From GCA-003244245 sp050700055 (GTDB lineage: Bacteria > Actinomycetota > Actinomycetes > Mycobacteriales > Pseudonocardiaceae), in NCBI GenBank assembly GCA_050700055.1, contig JBOHGE010000003.1:159590-223589 (forward strand): a stretch of DNA of 64,000 nucleotides, written 5' to 3'. Positions 41,786-50,104 of the stretch are shown in pieces. The notes under the pieces were generated by a model. That model ran no database searches. It saw only the letters and a program-made list of their open reading frames with translations, and was not told the origin of the DNA. The first letter of the stretch is position 1. Each line of letters starts with the position of its first letter. Both the position numbers and the translations under genes were made by a program.

Positions 41786-43201
41786 GTGACTGAGTCCTTG
41801 CAGGCTGAGTTGAGCGTGAATGGTGAGCGGTCACAGTTGAGCCTGGCGACGGCGGCGGCTCGCAATCTGGCGACGACGACCAAGTCCGTGCCGCAGATGC
41901 AGGAGATCACGTCGCGGTGGTTGTTACGGGTGTTGCCGTGGGTGGAGGCCTCTGGTGGGGCTTTCCGGGTGAACCGGCGGTTGAGTTATGCGATGGGCGA
42001 CGGGCGGGTGACGTTCGTGCCGAATGGGGCCGAGGTGCGAGTCATTCCCGGTGAGCTGTGTGAGTTACCGGTGTTGCGAGGGTTCGACGACGCCGAGGTG
42101 TTGGGTGCGCTGGCGGGTCGGTTCGTGCAGCGGGAGTTCGCCGCGGGGAACACGATCGTGGAGGTCGGCGCGGCGGCTGACCAGGTAGTGCTGATCGCCC
42201 ATGGCAAGGTCAACAAGATCGGTCCGGGGGAGTTCGGGGAACCGACAGTGCTGGATGTGCTGGCCGATGGGGACTATTTCGGTGACCGCGAGCTGGTGGC
42301 GTCGCAAGACGTCTGGAGTTACAGCGCCCGCGCGGTGACCGCGTGCACGGTGTTGATGCTGCCCCAGCAGGTGTTCGAGGAGATGGTCGGGCAGTCTGCG
42401 GCATTACGTGCCCACGTCGAGCGATTCCGGGCCAACGCCGACCACCCGCAGAACAGATATGGTGAGGCCGCGATCGAGCTGACCTCAGGCCACACCGGGG
42501 AACCCGCGCTGGCCGGGACCTTCGTCGACTACGAGATCACGCCCCGGGAATACGAGCTCAGCGTGGCTCAGACCGTGTTACGGGTGCACACCCGGGTGGC
42601 GGATCTGTACAACAACCCGATGAACCAGGTGCAAGAACAGCTCCGGTTGACCATCGAGGCACTGCGCGAACGCCAGGAACACGAGCTGATGAACAACCGG
42701 GACTTCGGGCTGCTGCACAACGCCGCCTTCACCCAACGCATCAACACCCGCACCGGCCCCCCCACCCCCGACGACCTCGACGAGCTGCTGGCCACCGTGT
42801 GGAAGGACCCGGAGGTCTTCCTGGCCCATCCCCGCACCATCGCCGCTTTCGGCCGGGAATGCAACCACCGCGGCATCTACCCGCAGAGCATCGACATCAA
42901 CGGCCACAAGATGCCGGCTTGGCGCGGCATACCAGTGCTGCCCTGCAACAAGATCCCCATCACCCAGACCCGCACCAGCTCGATCCTGCTGCTGCGCACC
43001 GGTTTGGACAAGCAAGGCGTGATCGGCCTGCACCAGACCGGGATTCCCGATGAGGTTCAACCCGGTCTGAACGTCCGTTTCATGGGCATCAACGAAAAGG
43101 CGATCACTTCCTACCTGGTCAGCGCCTACTACTCCGCAGCGGTCCTCATCCCGGATGCGCTGGGCATTCTTGAGAACGTCGAGATCGGGCGGGAGAGCTA
43201 G
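41786..43201 (+). CDS. Family 2B encapsulin shell protein with cyclic-nucleotide-binding domain (copy A)
   Basis: I prefer GTG 41786 (471 residues); ATG 41696 would add 30 residues of low-complexity text. The N-terminal arm (SLATAAARNLATTTKSVPQM, then QEITSRWLLRVLPWVE) and the C-terminal HK97-type shell (VFLAHPRTIAAFGRECNHRG; RTSSILLLRTGLDKQGVIGL) flank a cNMP-binding domain (VVLIAHGKVNKIGPGEFGEP; DVLADGDYFGDREL). This is the EshA-like family 2B layout. Such shells assemble as icosahedral compartments and often sit beside terpene cyclases or polyprenyl synthases, presumed cargo. Its operon continues with the broken cyclase 33 bp downstream. A second shell gene lies at 45404-46858. Confidence 0.87.
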   Translation: MTESLQAELSVNGERSQLSLATAAARNLATTTKSVPQMQEITSRWLLRVLPWVEASGGAFRVNRRLSYAMGDGRVTFVPNGAEVRVIPGELCELPVLRGFDDAEVLGALAGRFVQREFAAGNTIVEVGAAADQVVLIAHGKVNKIGPGEFGEPTVLDVLADGDYFGDRELVASQDVWSYSARAVTACTVLMLPQQVFEEMVGQSAALRAHVERFRANADHPQNRYGEAAIELTSGHTGEPALAGTFVDYEITPREYELSVAQTVLRVHTRVADLYNNPMNQVQEQLRLTIEALRERQEHELMNNRDFGLLHNAAFTQRINTRTGPPTPDDLDELLATVWKDPEVFLAHPRTIAAFGRECNHRGIYPQSIDINGHKMPAWRGIPVLPCNKIPITQTRTSSILLLRTGLDKQGVIGLHQTGIPDEVQPGLNVRFMGINEKAITSYLVSAYYSAAVLIPDALGILENVEIGRES

Positions 43202-43234
43202 CGCGAGCGCATCGTCGAAGACGAGGAGCAGCAG

Positions 43235-44003
43235 ATGCAGCCCTACGAGCTGCCGGACTTCTACCTGCCGTATCCCGCTCGGCTGAATCCCCACCTGGAC
43301 ACGGCACGCGTGCACGCCAAGGCGTGGGCCCGGGGGATGGAAATACTCGACGCGCCACCGGAGGAACCCGGCGCGAGAATCTGGACGGAGAACCTGCTCT
43401 ACGAGTCGGCCTGGGAGCTCGCCGACATCAGCGGGAACCGGGTCCCGAACCCGATCGAGTATGTCGAGATACGCGGTAAGGTCGGCGGTGCCCCATGGCC
43501 GGCCGATCTCGTGGAGCACGCCGCGTTCATCGAGGTCCCGGACCGGATCGCGGACAGCCGCCCGGTCCGAGTCCTCAAGGACACGTTCGCCGACGGGGTG
43601 CATCTACGCAACGATCTCTTCTCCTACCAACGCGAGCTGCGTGCTGGTCGTTCAGAAGTTCCTCGACATAGATCGCCGGCAGGCGGTGTCGGTCGTCAAC
43701 GACCTGATGACCGCACGACTGCGACAATTCGAGCACATCATCGCCACCGAGCTTTCTCTGGTCGCAGCGGATTTCAACCTCGATGCGGACGCCCGCACGG
43801 ACTTGGACGCCTACGTGGTGGGGCTCCAGGACTGGGTGGCCGGAATTCTCGACTGGCACAGGTTATGCGACCGGTATGACGAATCCGCACTGCGGCGGCG
43901 CTACCGGAAGCCGCTGCATCGGTTCAGCCTTCCCACCGGTACGCCAGCTTCTGTCAGGAGATTACTGAACACTATGAGGGCTCCGGTCCGGTCCGCTTCT
44001 TGA
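43235..44003 (+). pseudogene. Collapsed geosmin-synthase-like terpene cyclase
   Basis: From ATG 43235, behind GAGGAGCAGCAG, the frame begins like geosmin/germacradienol synthases (PYELPDFYLPYPARLNPHLD, AKAWARGMEILD). It then jumps to the late N-domain (ESAWELADISGNRVPNPIEY; VGGAPWPADLVEHAAF) and the metal-binding NDLFSYQRE. The DDHFL region, normally about 80-90 residues earlier, is missing. At about 43640 the frame shifts, and the other phase continues as the end of the C-domain (VLVVQKFLDIDRRQ; LQDWVAGILDWHR), stopping at TGA 44001. Two deletions, one joining like positions of the two domains, therefore removed most of a roughly 720-residue enzyme. It cannot be an active cyclase. Confidence 0.82.
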
Positions 44004-44040
44004 TGCTCGGGTGATGTGTGGTGTGACTGGGACGGGGCGA

Positions 44041-44080
44041 GTGGGCTGCACCAACTACGAGTGGGCTGCACCAACCACTA
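44041..44080. repeat. Tandem 20-bp direct repeat
   Basis: GTGGGCTGCACCAACTACGA and GTGGGCTGCACCAACCACTA lie head to tail just before the cyclase remnant, differing at three positions near their ends. They may mark a deletion or slippage junction. Confidence 0.7.
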
Positions 44081-44094
44081 ACGAAGGAGAGCCG

Positions 44095-44496
44095 GTGTCT
44101 GTGCTGTCTCGTGTGTTCGCGCCCGCGGCCACACATGACCTGGCAGGCGTGGTGGCCGCCCTGTTCTCCAGGTACGCCACAGGGCGAACCCGGCCGGTCT
44201 GGGAGTATCTGACGCACCGGCATGAAAACAGTTTCTTGCCACCCATGGTGCTGGTCGATCCGATTGCCGGCTACGAGCTTCCCTCCTTCGAGTTCGCCGA
44301 AGCGGTCGCCTCAGCCATCTGGGCTCACTTGCGCTGCGGCGTTTCCTGGCTGACATATGGGCCTGGCTCGGCGCCAACCGTGAATGACACCACACCACCG
44401 AGCGGTACCACGGTGCGAGCAACGCGTGACCACGTCCCTGAACCCGGCCTCGGCACCAGCCAGGCTGCTCGCCCGACAAGCAGAAGGAGGTCCACC
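44095..44496 (+). pseudogene. Remnant of a 2-methylisoborneol synthase
   Basis: The frame has GTG 44095 behind AAGGAG. Its first 65 residues match the middle of 2-methylisoborneol synthases as I know them: VFAPAATHDLAGVVAALFSR, then TGRTRPVWEYLTHRHENSFL and PPMVLVDPIAGYELP. Both metal-binding motifs (Asp-rich and NDxxS) are absent, and the text after about 44300 is not family-like. It reads in phase into the methyltransferase gene, but a strong separate ribosome site precedes that start. It is what remains of the second cyclase of the locus. Confidence 0.7.
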
Positions 44497-45354
44497 ATGA
44501 CTACGACCACCACCGCAGCCAACGTCCTGCGCACCGATTATCAGAAGTCCGTTGCATCGTACTGGAACAACGAGAAAGATCCGGTCAACCTGCTGCTCGG
44601 TGATGTCGACGGGCTCTATCACCATCACTACGGGATCGGCAACTACGACCCGTCCGTGTTGGAAGGCCCCGAGGACACCCGCCACGACCGGATCATCACC
44701 GAGATGCACCGGTTGGAGACCGCGCAGGCCACGGTCCTGCTCGACCACCTCAGCGACATCTCGCCCGGTGACCGCCTGCTGGACGCCGGATGCGGTCGCG
44801 GCGGCACCAGTTTCATGGCCCACCAACGCTTCGGCTGCCAGGTGAACGGAGTGTCGATCTCGGAACAACAGGTCGATTTCGCCAACGACCAGGTCAGGCA
44901 GCGAGGCTTGGCCGGCAAGGTGGGCTTTTACTTCCGCAACATGCTGGACACCGGTCTCGAGACAGGATCGCACCGGGGAATCTGGAACAACGAGAGCACC
45001 ATGTACGTGGACCTGTTCGAGCTCTTCGCCGAGCACGCCCGCCTACTGGAGTACGGCGGCCGTTATGTCTGTATCACCGGCTGCTATAACGATGTGACCG
45101 GTGGTCGATCCAAAGCCGTCAGCCGGATAGACGAGCACTACATCTGCAACATCCACCCCAGGAGCGACTATTTCAAGGCGCTGACGGCCAATAATCTCGT
45201 CCCGATCAGTGTCATCGATCTGACCGCCCACACCATCCCTTACTGGGAACTGCGAGCGAAGTCCGCAGTAGCCACCGGGATCGAGGACTCGTTCCTGACG
45301 GCGTACCGCGAGGGCAGTTTTCACTATTTGCTCATCGCCGCCGATCGGATCTGA
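44497..45354 (+). CDS. Geranyl diphosphate 2-C-methyltransferase
   Basis: I start at ATG 44497 after AGAAGGAGGTCC, giving 285 residues. SAM motif I is LLDAGCGRGGTSF near 96. Conserved family text includes YYHYGIGN-like YHHHYGIGNYD, NNESTMYVDLFELFAEHARL, GRYVCITGCYND and IDEHYICNIHPRS. It would methylate C2 of geranyl diphosphate with S-adenosylmethionine, the first dedicated step to 2-methylisoborneol. Its usual partner cyclase survives only as a remnant upstream, so its 2-methyl-GPP has no visible consumer here. The second encapsulin follows 50 bp downstream. Confidence 0.88.
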   Translation: MTTTTTAANVLRTDYQKSVASYWNNEKDPVNLLLGDVDGLYHHHYGIGNYDPSVLEGPEDTRHDRIITEMHRLETAQATVLLDHLSDISPGDRLLDAGCGRGGTSFMAHQRFGCQVNGVSISEQQVDFANDQVRQRGLAGKVGFYFRNMLDTGLETGSHRGIWNNESTMYVDLFELFAEHARLLEYGGRYVCITGCYNDVTGGRSKAVSRIDEHYICNIHPRSDYFKALTANNLVPISVIDLTAHTIPYWELRAKSAVATGIEDSFLTAYREGSFHYLLIAADRI

Positions 45355-45403
45355 CTCCCCGCGGAAGCGTCGATATTCGACCGTATCGAGAGTGATGGGG
45401 TGC

Positions 45404-46858
45404 ATGGTGACCACAACGGATCCGAACGTCGACCCTGCCGAGCAGTCACGGTTGAGCCCGCCTCAATCAAGCCTCAGCACCGCCGCTGCCCGCACGCTGG
45501 CGACGACGACCAAGTCCGTGCCGCAGATGCAGGAGATCACGTCACGGTGGCTGTTGCGAATGTTGCCGTGGGTGGAGGTCTCGGGCGGGACGTATCGGGT
45601 GAACCGCCGGCTGACTTATCTGGTGGGAGACGGGCGGGTGACGTTCACCACGGTGGGAGCCGAGGTACGGATCATTCCCGGCGAGCTGGGCGAGTTGCCG
45701 ATGCTGCGGGGTTTTCCTGACGCCGAGTTGCTGGGCGCGTTGGCGGACCGGTTCGTGCAGCGGGAGCTCGCGGCGGGTGACGCGCTCGTGGAGGCGGGCC
45801 AGCCGGCTGATCAGCTGTTCCTCATCGCCCATGGCAAGGTCAACAAGATCGGTCCGGGGAATTTCGGGGAGCCGGCTGTGCTGGATTTGCTGGTCGACGG
45901 GGACTATTTTGGTGATCGGGAGTTAGCGGAGTCAGGGGACACCGGGTCCCAGGACACCTGGGGCTACAGCGTCCGGGCGGTGACCGCCTGCACGGTGTTG
46001 ACACTGCCCCGGCAAGCGTTCGAGGAGGCACTCGGCCAGTCCGAGACATTGCGGAGTCACCTCCAGCGGTACCGAGCCGGCGCCCAAAAACCACAGAACA
46101 AACACGGTGAGGCCGCCATCGAATTGACCTCGGGCCATACCGGGGAGCCGGAATTGGCAGCGACTTTCGTCGATTACGAGATCGCACCCCGAGAGTACGA
46201 GCTGAGCGTGGCGCAGACCGTGTTGCGAGTGCACACCCGGGTGGCGGATCTGTACAACAGCCCGATGAACCAGGTCGAAGAGCAGCTGCGGCTGACCATC
46301 GAGGCGCTGCGGGAACGACAAGAACACGACATGGTGAACAACCGCGAGTTCGGGCTCCTGCACAACGTCGACCCCACGCAGCGCATCAGCACCCGTACCG
46401 GGCCACCCACCCCCGACGACCTCGACGAGCTACTCACCCGAAGGAGAAAATCCAGGTTCTTCCTGGCCCATCCTCGCACCATCGCCGCCTTCGGCCGAGA
46501 ATGCAACCGCCGAGGCATCCATCCGCAGAATGTCGACATCGATGGCCGGTCGGTGCGGTCTTGGCGCGGCGTACCAATTCTCCCCTGCAACAAGATACCT
46601 ATCACCAGAACTCGCACCAGCTCCATCCTCGTGCTCCGTACCGGCGTGGAAGACGAAGGCGTGATCGGCCTGCGTCAGACCGGGATTTCCGACGAGGTCC
46701 AGCCCGGACTGAACGTCCACTTCATGGGGATCAACGACAAGGCCATCATCTCCTATCTGGTCAGCTCCTATTACTCCGTAGCCGTCCTGGTTCCCAACGC
46801 GCTCGGCATTCTCGAGAACGTCGAAATAGGCCGATATGGGGAGGGAGCAGAATTATGA
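45404..46858 (+). CDS. Family 2B encapsulin shell protein with cyclic-nucleotide-binding domain (copy B)
   Basis: About 484 residues from ATG 45404 (GTG 45392 or ATG 45395 also possible). It shares the layout of copy A: the arm LATTTKSVPQMQEITSRWLL, the cNMP domain (LFLIAHGKVNKIGPGNFGEP) and the HK97-type shell (FFLAHPRTIAAFGRECNRRG). The two are clearly paralogous but differ in the N-terminal tail and the cNMP region (copy B has an insert near SGDTGSQDTWGYS). Two such shells could co-assemble or form separate compartments. Its TGA overlaps the ATG of the polyprenyl synthase gene (ATGA), so the two are coupled; the synthase is a candidate cargo. Confidence 0.87.
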   Translation: MVTTTDPNVDPAEQSRLSPPQSSLSTAAARTLATTTKSVPQMQEITSRWLLRMLPWVEVSGGTYRVNRRLTYLVGDGRVTFTTVGAEVRIIPGELGELPMLRGFPDAELLGALADRFVQRELAAGDALVEAGQPADQLFLIAHGKVNKIGPGNFGEPAVLDLLVDGDYFGDRELAESGDTGSQDTWGYSVRAVTACTVLTLPRQAFEEALGQSETLRSHLQRYRAGAQKPQNKHGEAAIELTSGHTGEPELAATFVDYEIAPREYELSVAQTVLRVHTRVADLYNSPMNQVEEQLRLTIEALRERQEHDMVNNREFGLLHNVDPTQRISTRTGPPTPDDLDELLTRRRKSRFFLAHPRTIAAFGRECNRRGIHPQNVDIDGRSVRSWRGVPILPCNKIPITRTRTSSILVLRTGVEDEGVIGLRQTGISDEVQPGLNVHFMGINDKAIISYLVSSYYSVAVLVPNALGILENVEIGRYGEGAEL

Positions 46859-47901
46859 CGACCAGTGGCGTGCGGATCGAAGAGCGACCGGCTCACGAGG
46901 TGCTCGCGTGGAGTCGAGCTACTGTCGAGCCCGCCCTGCGAGCGGCGGTCGACACGCTGCCGTCGTCGATGCGGCGCATCGCCGGCTACCACTTCGGCTG
47001 GTGGAACGAGCATGGCCAGCTGCACCAGACACCGGGAAAGGGAGGCAAAGCGATCCGCCCCGCGCTGGCACTGCTGAACTCCGAGGCCGTCGGCGGGATG
47101 CCAGCCGCCGCGGTGCCGGCCGCAATGGCGGTGGAGCTGGTGCACAACTTCTCCCTGCTGCATGACGACGTGATAGACGGTGACGTCACCCGCCGCCACC
47201 GCCCCACCGCGTGGCGCGTGTTCGGTCGCAACGCGGCGATTCTGGCCGGGGATTCGCTGCTGGCATTGGCCTTCGACGTACTCGCGGTCAGCGGGCACCC
47301 GGCCACCACCGACGGGACGCGGATGCTCAGCGTCGCGGTGCAGGATCTGGTGGAGGGTCAGAGCGCGGACCTGGACTTCGAACAGCGCGCGGACATCGAG
47401 CTGGCCGAATGCCTGCGGATGGCCGAGCAGAAGACCGGGGCGCTGATCGGGTGCGCCTGCGCGGTAGGTGCCGCATTCGGTGGTGGCAGCCCGGCGCAGG
47501 TCCAGTGTCTGCGTAGCTTCGGTGGGCACCTGGGCTTGGCATTCCAGCACGTGGACGACCTGCTGGGCATCTGGGGAGACCCGTCCGTGACCGGCAAGCC
47601 CGTCTACTCGGACCTGAGCAGCCGTAAGAAATCGCTGCCCGTGGTGGCCGCGCTGACCTCCGGCACCCCTGCGGGGCGTGAGCTCAACGCGCTCTACCAC
47701 CGCAACGCGCCGCTGTCCGGCACCGACCTGGTGCGGGCCGCCGAGCTGATCGACATCGCCGGCGGGCGTGCCTGGAGCCGGCGCCAGGTCGACGACCTGG
47801 TGACGCAGGCAATGCGCGATCTGCAGGCGGCGGGCGCGACAACCCGAGCCACCGCAGAGCTGAGCACACTCACCCGGCTGGCTACCCACCGTGACCACTG
47901 A
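46855..47901 (+). CDS. Polyprenyl diphosphate synthase (GPP/FPP-type)
   Basis: A 348-residue protein with GKGGKAIRPALALLNSEAVG, the first Asp-rich motif LLHDDVIDGD near 102 (DDxxD-like, DDVID) and the second HVDDLLGIWGD near 232. It would condense isopentenyl and dimethylallyl diphosphates, most likely to geranyl or farnesyl diphosphate for the methyltransferase and the lost cyclases. The ATGA overlap with encapsulin B is the typical association of family 2B shells with prenyl synthases. The first 25 residues (TTSGVRIEERPAHEVLAWS) are extended and could include an encapsulation signal; that is inference. Confidence 0.9.
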   Translation: MTTSGVRIEERPAHEVLAWSRATVEPALRAAVDTLPSSMRRIAGYHFGWWNEHGQLHQTPGKGGKAIRPALALLNSEAVGGMPAAAVPAAMAVELVHNFSLLHDDVIDGDVTRRHRPTAWRVFGRNAAILAGDSLLALAFDVLAVSGHPATTDGTRMLSVAVQDLVEGQSADLDFEQRADIELAECLRMAEQKTGALIGCACAVGAAFGGGSPAQVQCLRSFGGHLGLAFQHVDDLLGIWGDPSVTGKPVYSDLSSRKKSLPVVAALTSGTPAGRELNALYHRNAPLSGTDLVRAAELIDIAGGRAWSRRQVDDLVTQAMRDLQAAGATTRATAELSTLTRLATHRDH

Positions 47902-47958
47902 GCGCGAGACCACCCGCGAGACCGTCCACTTCACCCTGCCCGTCGAAGTGCGGCGATC

Positions 47959-48732
47959 ATGAGCGTGCAGATATTCCTCGTCTCGGTGGTGGCCGCTCTC
48001 GTCACCGTGCTGGTGTACCTGGCGGTCGGCCGGATGTCGACGGGCCACTGGGGAAAGGGTGAGGTGGCAGCCTCCGAGGACTTCACTCTCGACTCGGCCA
48101 ACGTCCTCATCGGACTGTTGTTCTCGATCGTGCTCGCTTTTGTGGTCGGCTCCGTGCTGGTGGACTACGACCACGCCCGCTCCGAGGCACAACAAGAGGC
48201 GAATGCCATCGGCGCGATCTACGGCTACGCTTGGGGCATCCCAGAACCCGCCCAATCGACCTGGAAACGCGGCGCTCGGTACTACGCGACCCTTGTCATC
48301 GACCAGGACTGGCCGCTGATGAACCGCAAACAGGCAAGTGAGACCGCCTGGACCGCGCTGACCAGCCTCCGCGACGACATCTTCGCCTTCACGGCGGCCA
48401 ACGACCGCGAACAAAGCTTCCAGGACAGGGCGATCGACAAGATCCAGGAGATTTACGACGCTCGACGCACCCGGGTCGATCTGGTCAATGCAGGTATCCC
48501 AGATTTCTTGTGGTACACCCTCATCGGCGGAGCCGCCCTGGTCGTACTTTTCCCGCTACTGAGCAGACCACATCTCACTGGACGCATCCTCATCGCAGTA
48601 GGGATCCAGGGCGCGGTGATCGCCGGTGCCCTCTACCTCGTCAGCGTGCTCAACCACCCCTACAGCGGCACGTACCGGGTCGAGCCCAGCGCATTCCAAA
48701 TCCTGGTAAACCGGCTCACCCCCCCTCCCTAA
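47959..48732 (+). CDS. DUF4239 membrane protein
   Basis: A 257-residue protein with an N-terminal helix (FLVSVVAALVTVLVYLAVG), a second at about 50-72 (VLIGLLFSIVLAFVVGSVLV) and two near the C-terminus (WYTLIGGAALVVLFPLLSRP; ILIAVGIQGAVIAGALYLV). This is the bestrophin-like DUF4239 pattern with soluble helices between. Role unknown; related proteins have been suggested to form ion channels. It lies 57 bp after the polyprenyl synthase but shows no link to terpene synthesis. Its stop overlaps the convergent DUF397 gene. Confidence 0.8.
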   Translation: MSVQIFLVSVVAALVTVLVYLAVGRMSTGHWGKGEVAASEDFTLDSANVLIGLLFSIVLAFVVGSVLVDYDHARSEAQQEANAIGAIYGYAWGIPEPAQSTWKRGARYYATLVIDQDWPLMNRKQASETAWTALTSLRDDIFAFTAANDREQSFQDRAIDKIQEIYDARRTRVDLVNAGIPDFLWYTLIGGAALVVLFPLLSRPHLTGRILIAVGIQGAVIAGALYLVSVLNHPYSGTYRVEPSAFQILVNRLTPPP

Positions 48733-49034
48733 CTCGAACCGCGATATGGATGCTTGTCGCGGTCTGGAAGGGACCCTGGATCGCGATATGGATGCTTGTC
48801 GCGGTTCACCGCCAGGAAGGCACGCCAGGCGGGGGTGGGGACGGTGAGGGCGGGGCCTTCGGGGTTTTTGGAGTCACGGATCAGGACCCGGCCCGGGGCG
48901 GGGGCGACCTGGACGCAGTCACCCTCGTTCGTGCTGTAGCTGCTGGTGCGCCAGCCGATCTGGACGCAGGCACCCTCGTTCGTGCTGTAGCTGCTGGTGC
49001 GCCAGACGACGCCGTCCGGCTCAGGCGCGATCAT
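48729..49034 (-). CDS. DUF397 domain protein with internal tandem duplications
   Basis: I start at ATG 49034 behind GAGGGGA, giving 101 residues. The DUF397 core is WRTSSYSTNEGDCVQVAPAP, then VLIRDSKNPEGPALTVPTPA and WRAFL. Unusually the first 17-residue segment is duplicated (WRTSSYSTNEGACVQIG, then again), from a 46-bp direct repeat at 48909-48954 and 48960-49005. The C-terminal tail is also duplicated (RDKHPYRDPGSLPD, RDKHPYRGSS). It overlaps the end of the XRE/DUF5753 gene by 14 bp, the standard regulator/DUF397 pair. Confidence 0.8.
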   Translation of the reverse strand: MIAPEPDGVVWRTSSYSTNEGACVQIGWRTSSYSTNEGDCVQVAPAPGRVLIRDSKNPEGPALTVPTPAWRAFLAVNRDKHPYRDPGSLPDRDKHPYRGSS

Positions 49035-49896
49035 GATGGTCCCCTCGATCCGCAGCGAACCCGGTTGCCAGGGCGGCAATCAGCTGCCGCGATTGTCCCT
49101 CACCCAGCGCGGTCTGCGCCAGCACGTCCAGGATGCGCCGGTAGGCGGCGATCTCCTCCGATCGCTCCAGGAACAGGCAGGCGGTCTCGCTGTCCAGATA
49201 GGCCACCGGCTGGAGCACGGCGAACTCCATCAGTATGAACGCCCCGGCGATCCCGGCGTGGCCGCCACGCCCGGCCGGCAGCACCCGCAGCGTCAGGTAG
49301 CAGCGCCGCGATATCCGCAGCAGGTAGTCCAGCTGCTCGGCCATCACCGCCGGCCCGCCGACCGGTAGCCGCAGCGCGTACTCGTGCAGGTAGAAGGTGA
49401 ACCGAGCCGGGCGCTCCCGGCTGAACAGGCTTTGGCGGGCCAGCCGGGCGGCCACCCGCTCCTCGATCTCACTCGGGGGAACGATTCCGGTCTCGCAGAT
49501 CAGCGCGCGGGCGTACTCGGCGGTCTGCAGCAGGCCGGTCACCACCAGCGGCTGGAAGTCACTGATCGTCACCGCCTTGTTCTCGTGGTCGATCAGCGTC
49601 CGGAGCTGTTTGGGCAGCCGGGAGCCGTGTTGCTGCAACCAGCCCGGGGTGTCCTGCTCCCGGCACAACGCCAGCAACCGGTCCCGTTCCGGGCTGGTGA
49701 CCCGGCACATCCCCAGGAAGGCCGCGATGTCCACCTCGCTGGCCCCGCGCTTGCCGGACAGCAGCATCGACACATAGCCCGGGGTCACGTCGAGCAGCCG
49801 AGCGGCCTGCTTTCCGTTGAGCCCAGCGTGTCGCAAAGCGTCGCGCAGTCCCTCACCCAGTTCCCGGCTGCGCACCGTCGGCTCGCGATGTGGCAT
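49021..49896 (-). CDS. XRE-DUF5753 (Scr1-type) regulator
   Basis: I start at ATG 49896 after GGGAGG, giving 291 residues; the upstream in-frame part is intergenic. Residues 12-65 form the helix-turn-helix (LGEGLRDALRHAGLNGKQAA, VTPGYVSMLLSGKRG). The C-terminal DUF5753 domain has QPLVVTGLLQTAEYARALIC, HEYALRLPVGG and VLPAGRGGHAGIAGAFILM. Such regulators pair with DUF397 proteins, as here. In contrast to the 14 kb copy, this one is complete. A near-palindrome upstream (49950-49987) is a candidate autoregulatory site. Confidence 0.88.
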   Translation of the reverse strand: MPHREPTVRSRELGEGLRDALRHAGLNGKQAARLLDVTPGYVSMLLSGKRGASEVDIAAFLGMCRVTSPERDRLLALCREQDTPGWLQQHGSRLPKQLRTLIDHENKAVTISDFQPLVVTGLLQTAEYARALICETGIVPPSEIEERVAARLARQSLFSRERPARFTFYLHEYALRLPVGGPAVMAEQLDYLLRISRRCYLTLRVLPAGRGGHAGIAGAFILMEFAVLQPVAYLDSETACLFLERSEEIAAYRRILDVLAQTALGEGQSRQLIAALATGFAADRGDHHDRA

Positions 49897-49949
49897 GGTG
49901 GCACCTCCCGGCGCAGGATCATAGCCCAAATTCGATTTGCCTGACCAGA

Positions 49950-49987
49950 TTAACCAATGGTGAATTCCTTGCGTGACCATCGGTTAA
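49950..49987. promoter_or_regulatory. Candidate operator of the XRE-DUF5753 gene
   Basis: TTAACCAATGGT (49950-49961) and ACCATCGGTTAA (49976-49987) form a 12-bp dyad with one mismatch and a 14-bp spacer, in the gap between the divergent regulator and helicase genes. The site is more A/T-rich than its surroundings. Confidence 0.55.
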
Positions 49988-50104
49988 CCCTGACCTGATC
50001 GTCGGGGGAACTCGGCGCAGGGGCCGGCGAGCCCGACTTGGTACCGTGGAATATCCGCAGCCGCCCGCTGGTCCCACCAGTAACGTCGCCGTCGAAGAAG
50101 GTGG

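Noticed and set aside
44095..45354. A single fusion protein of cyclase remnant and methyltransferase
   Set aside because: The frame is open, but a strong ribosome site and ATG at 44497 give a normal-length methyltransferase, and the leading part lacks cyclase motifs.
41786..46858. A prophage capsid module, given the HK97 fold of the two shell proteins
   Set aside because: No terminase, portal, protease or tail genes nearby; the cNMP domain and terpene context point to encapsulins.
49988..50104. A rifampicin-associated promoter element upstream of the HelD-like gene, which would mark a HelR
   Set aside because: I looked for the 19-bp RAE dyad and did not find it; the subtype is left open.
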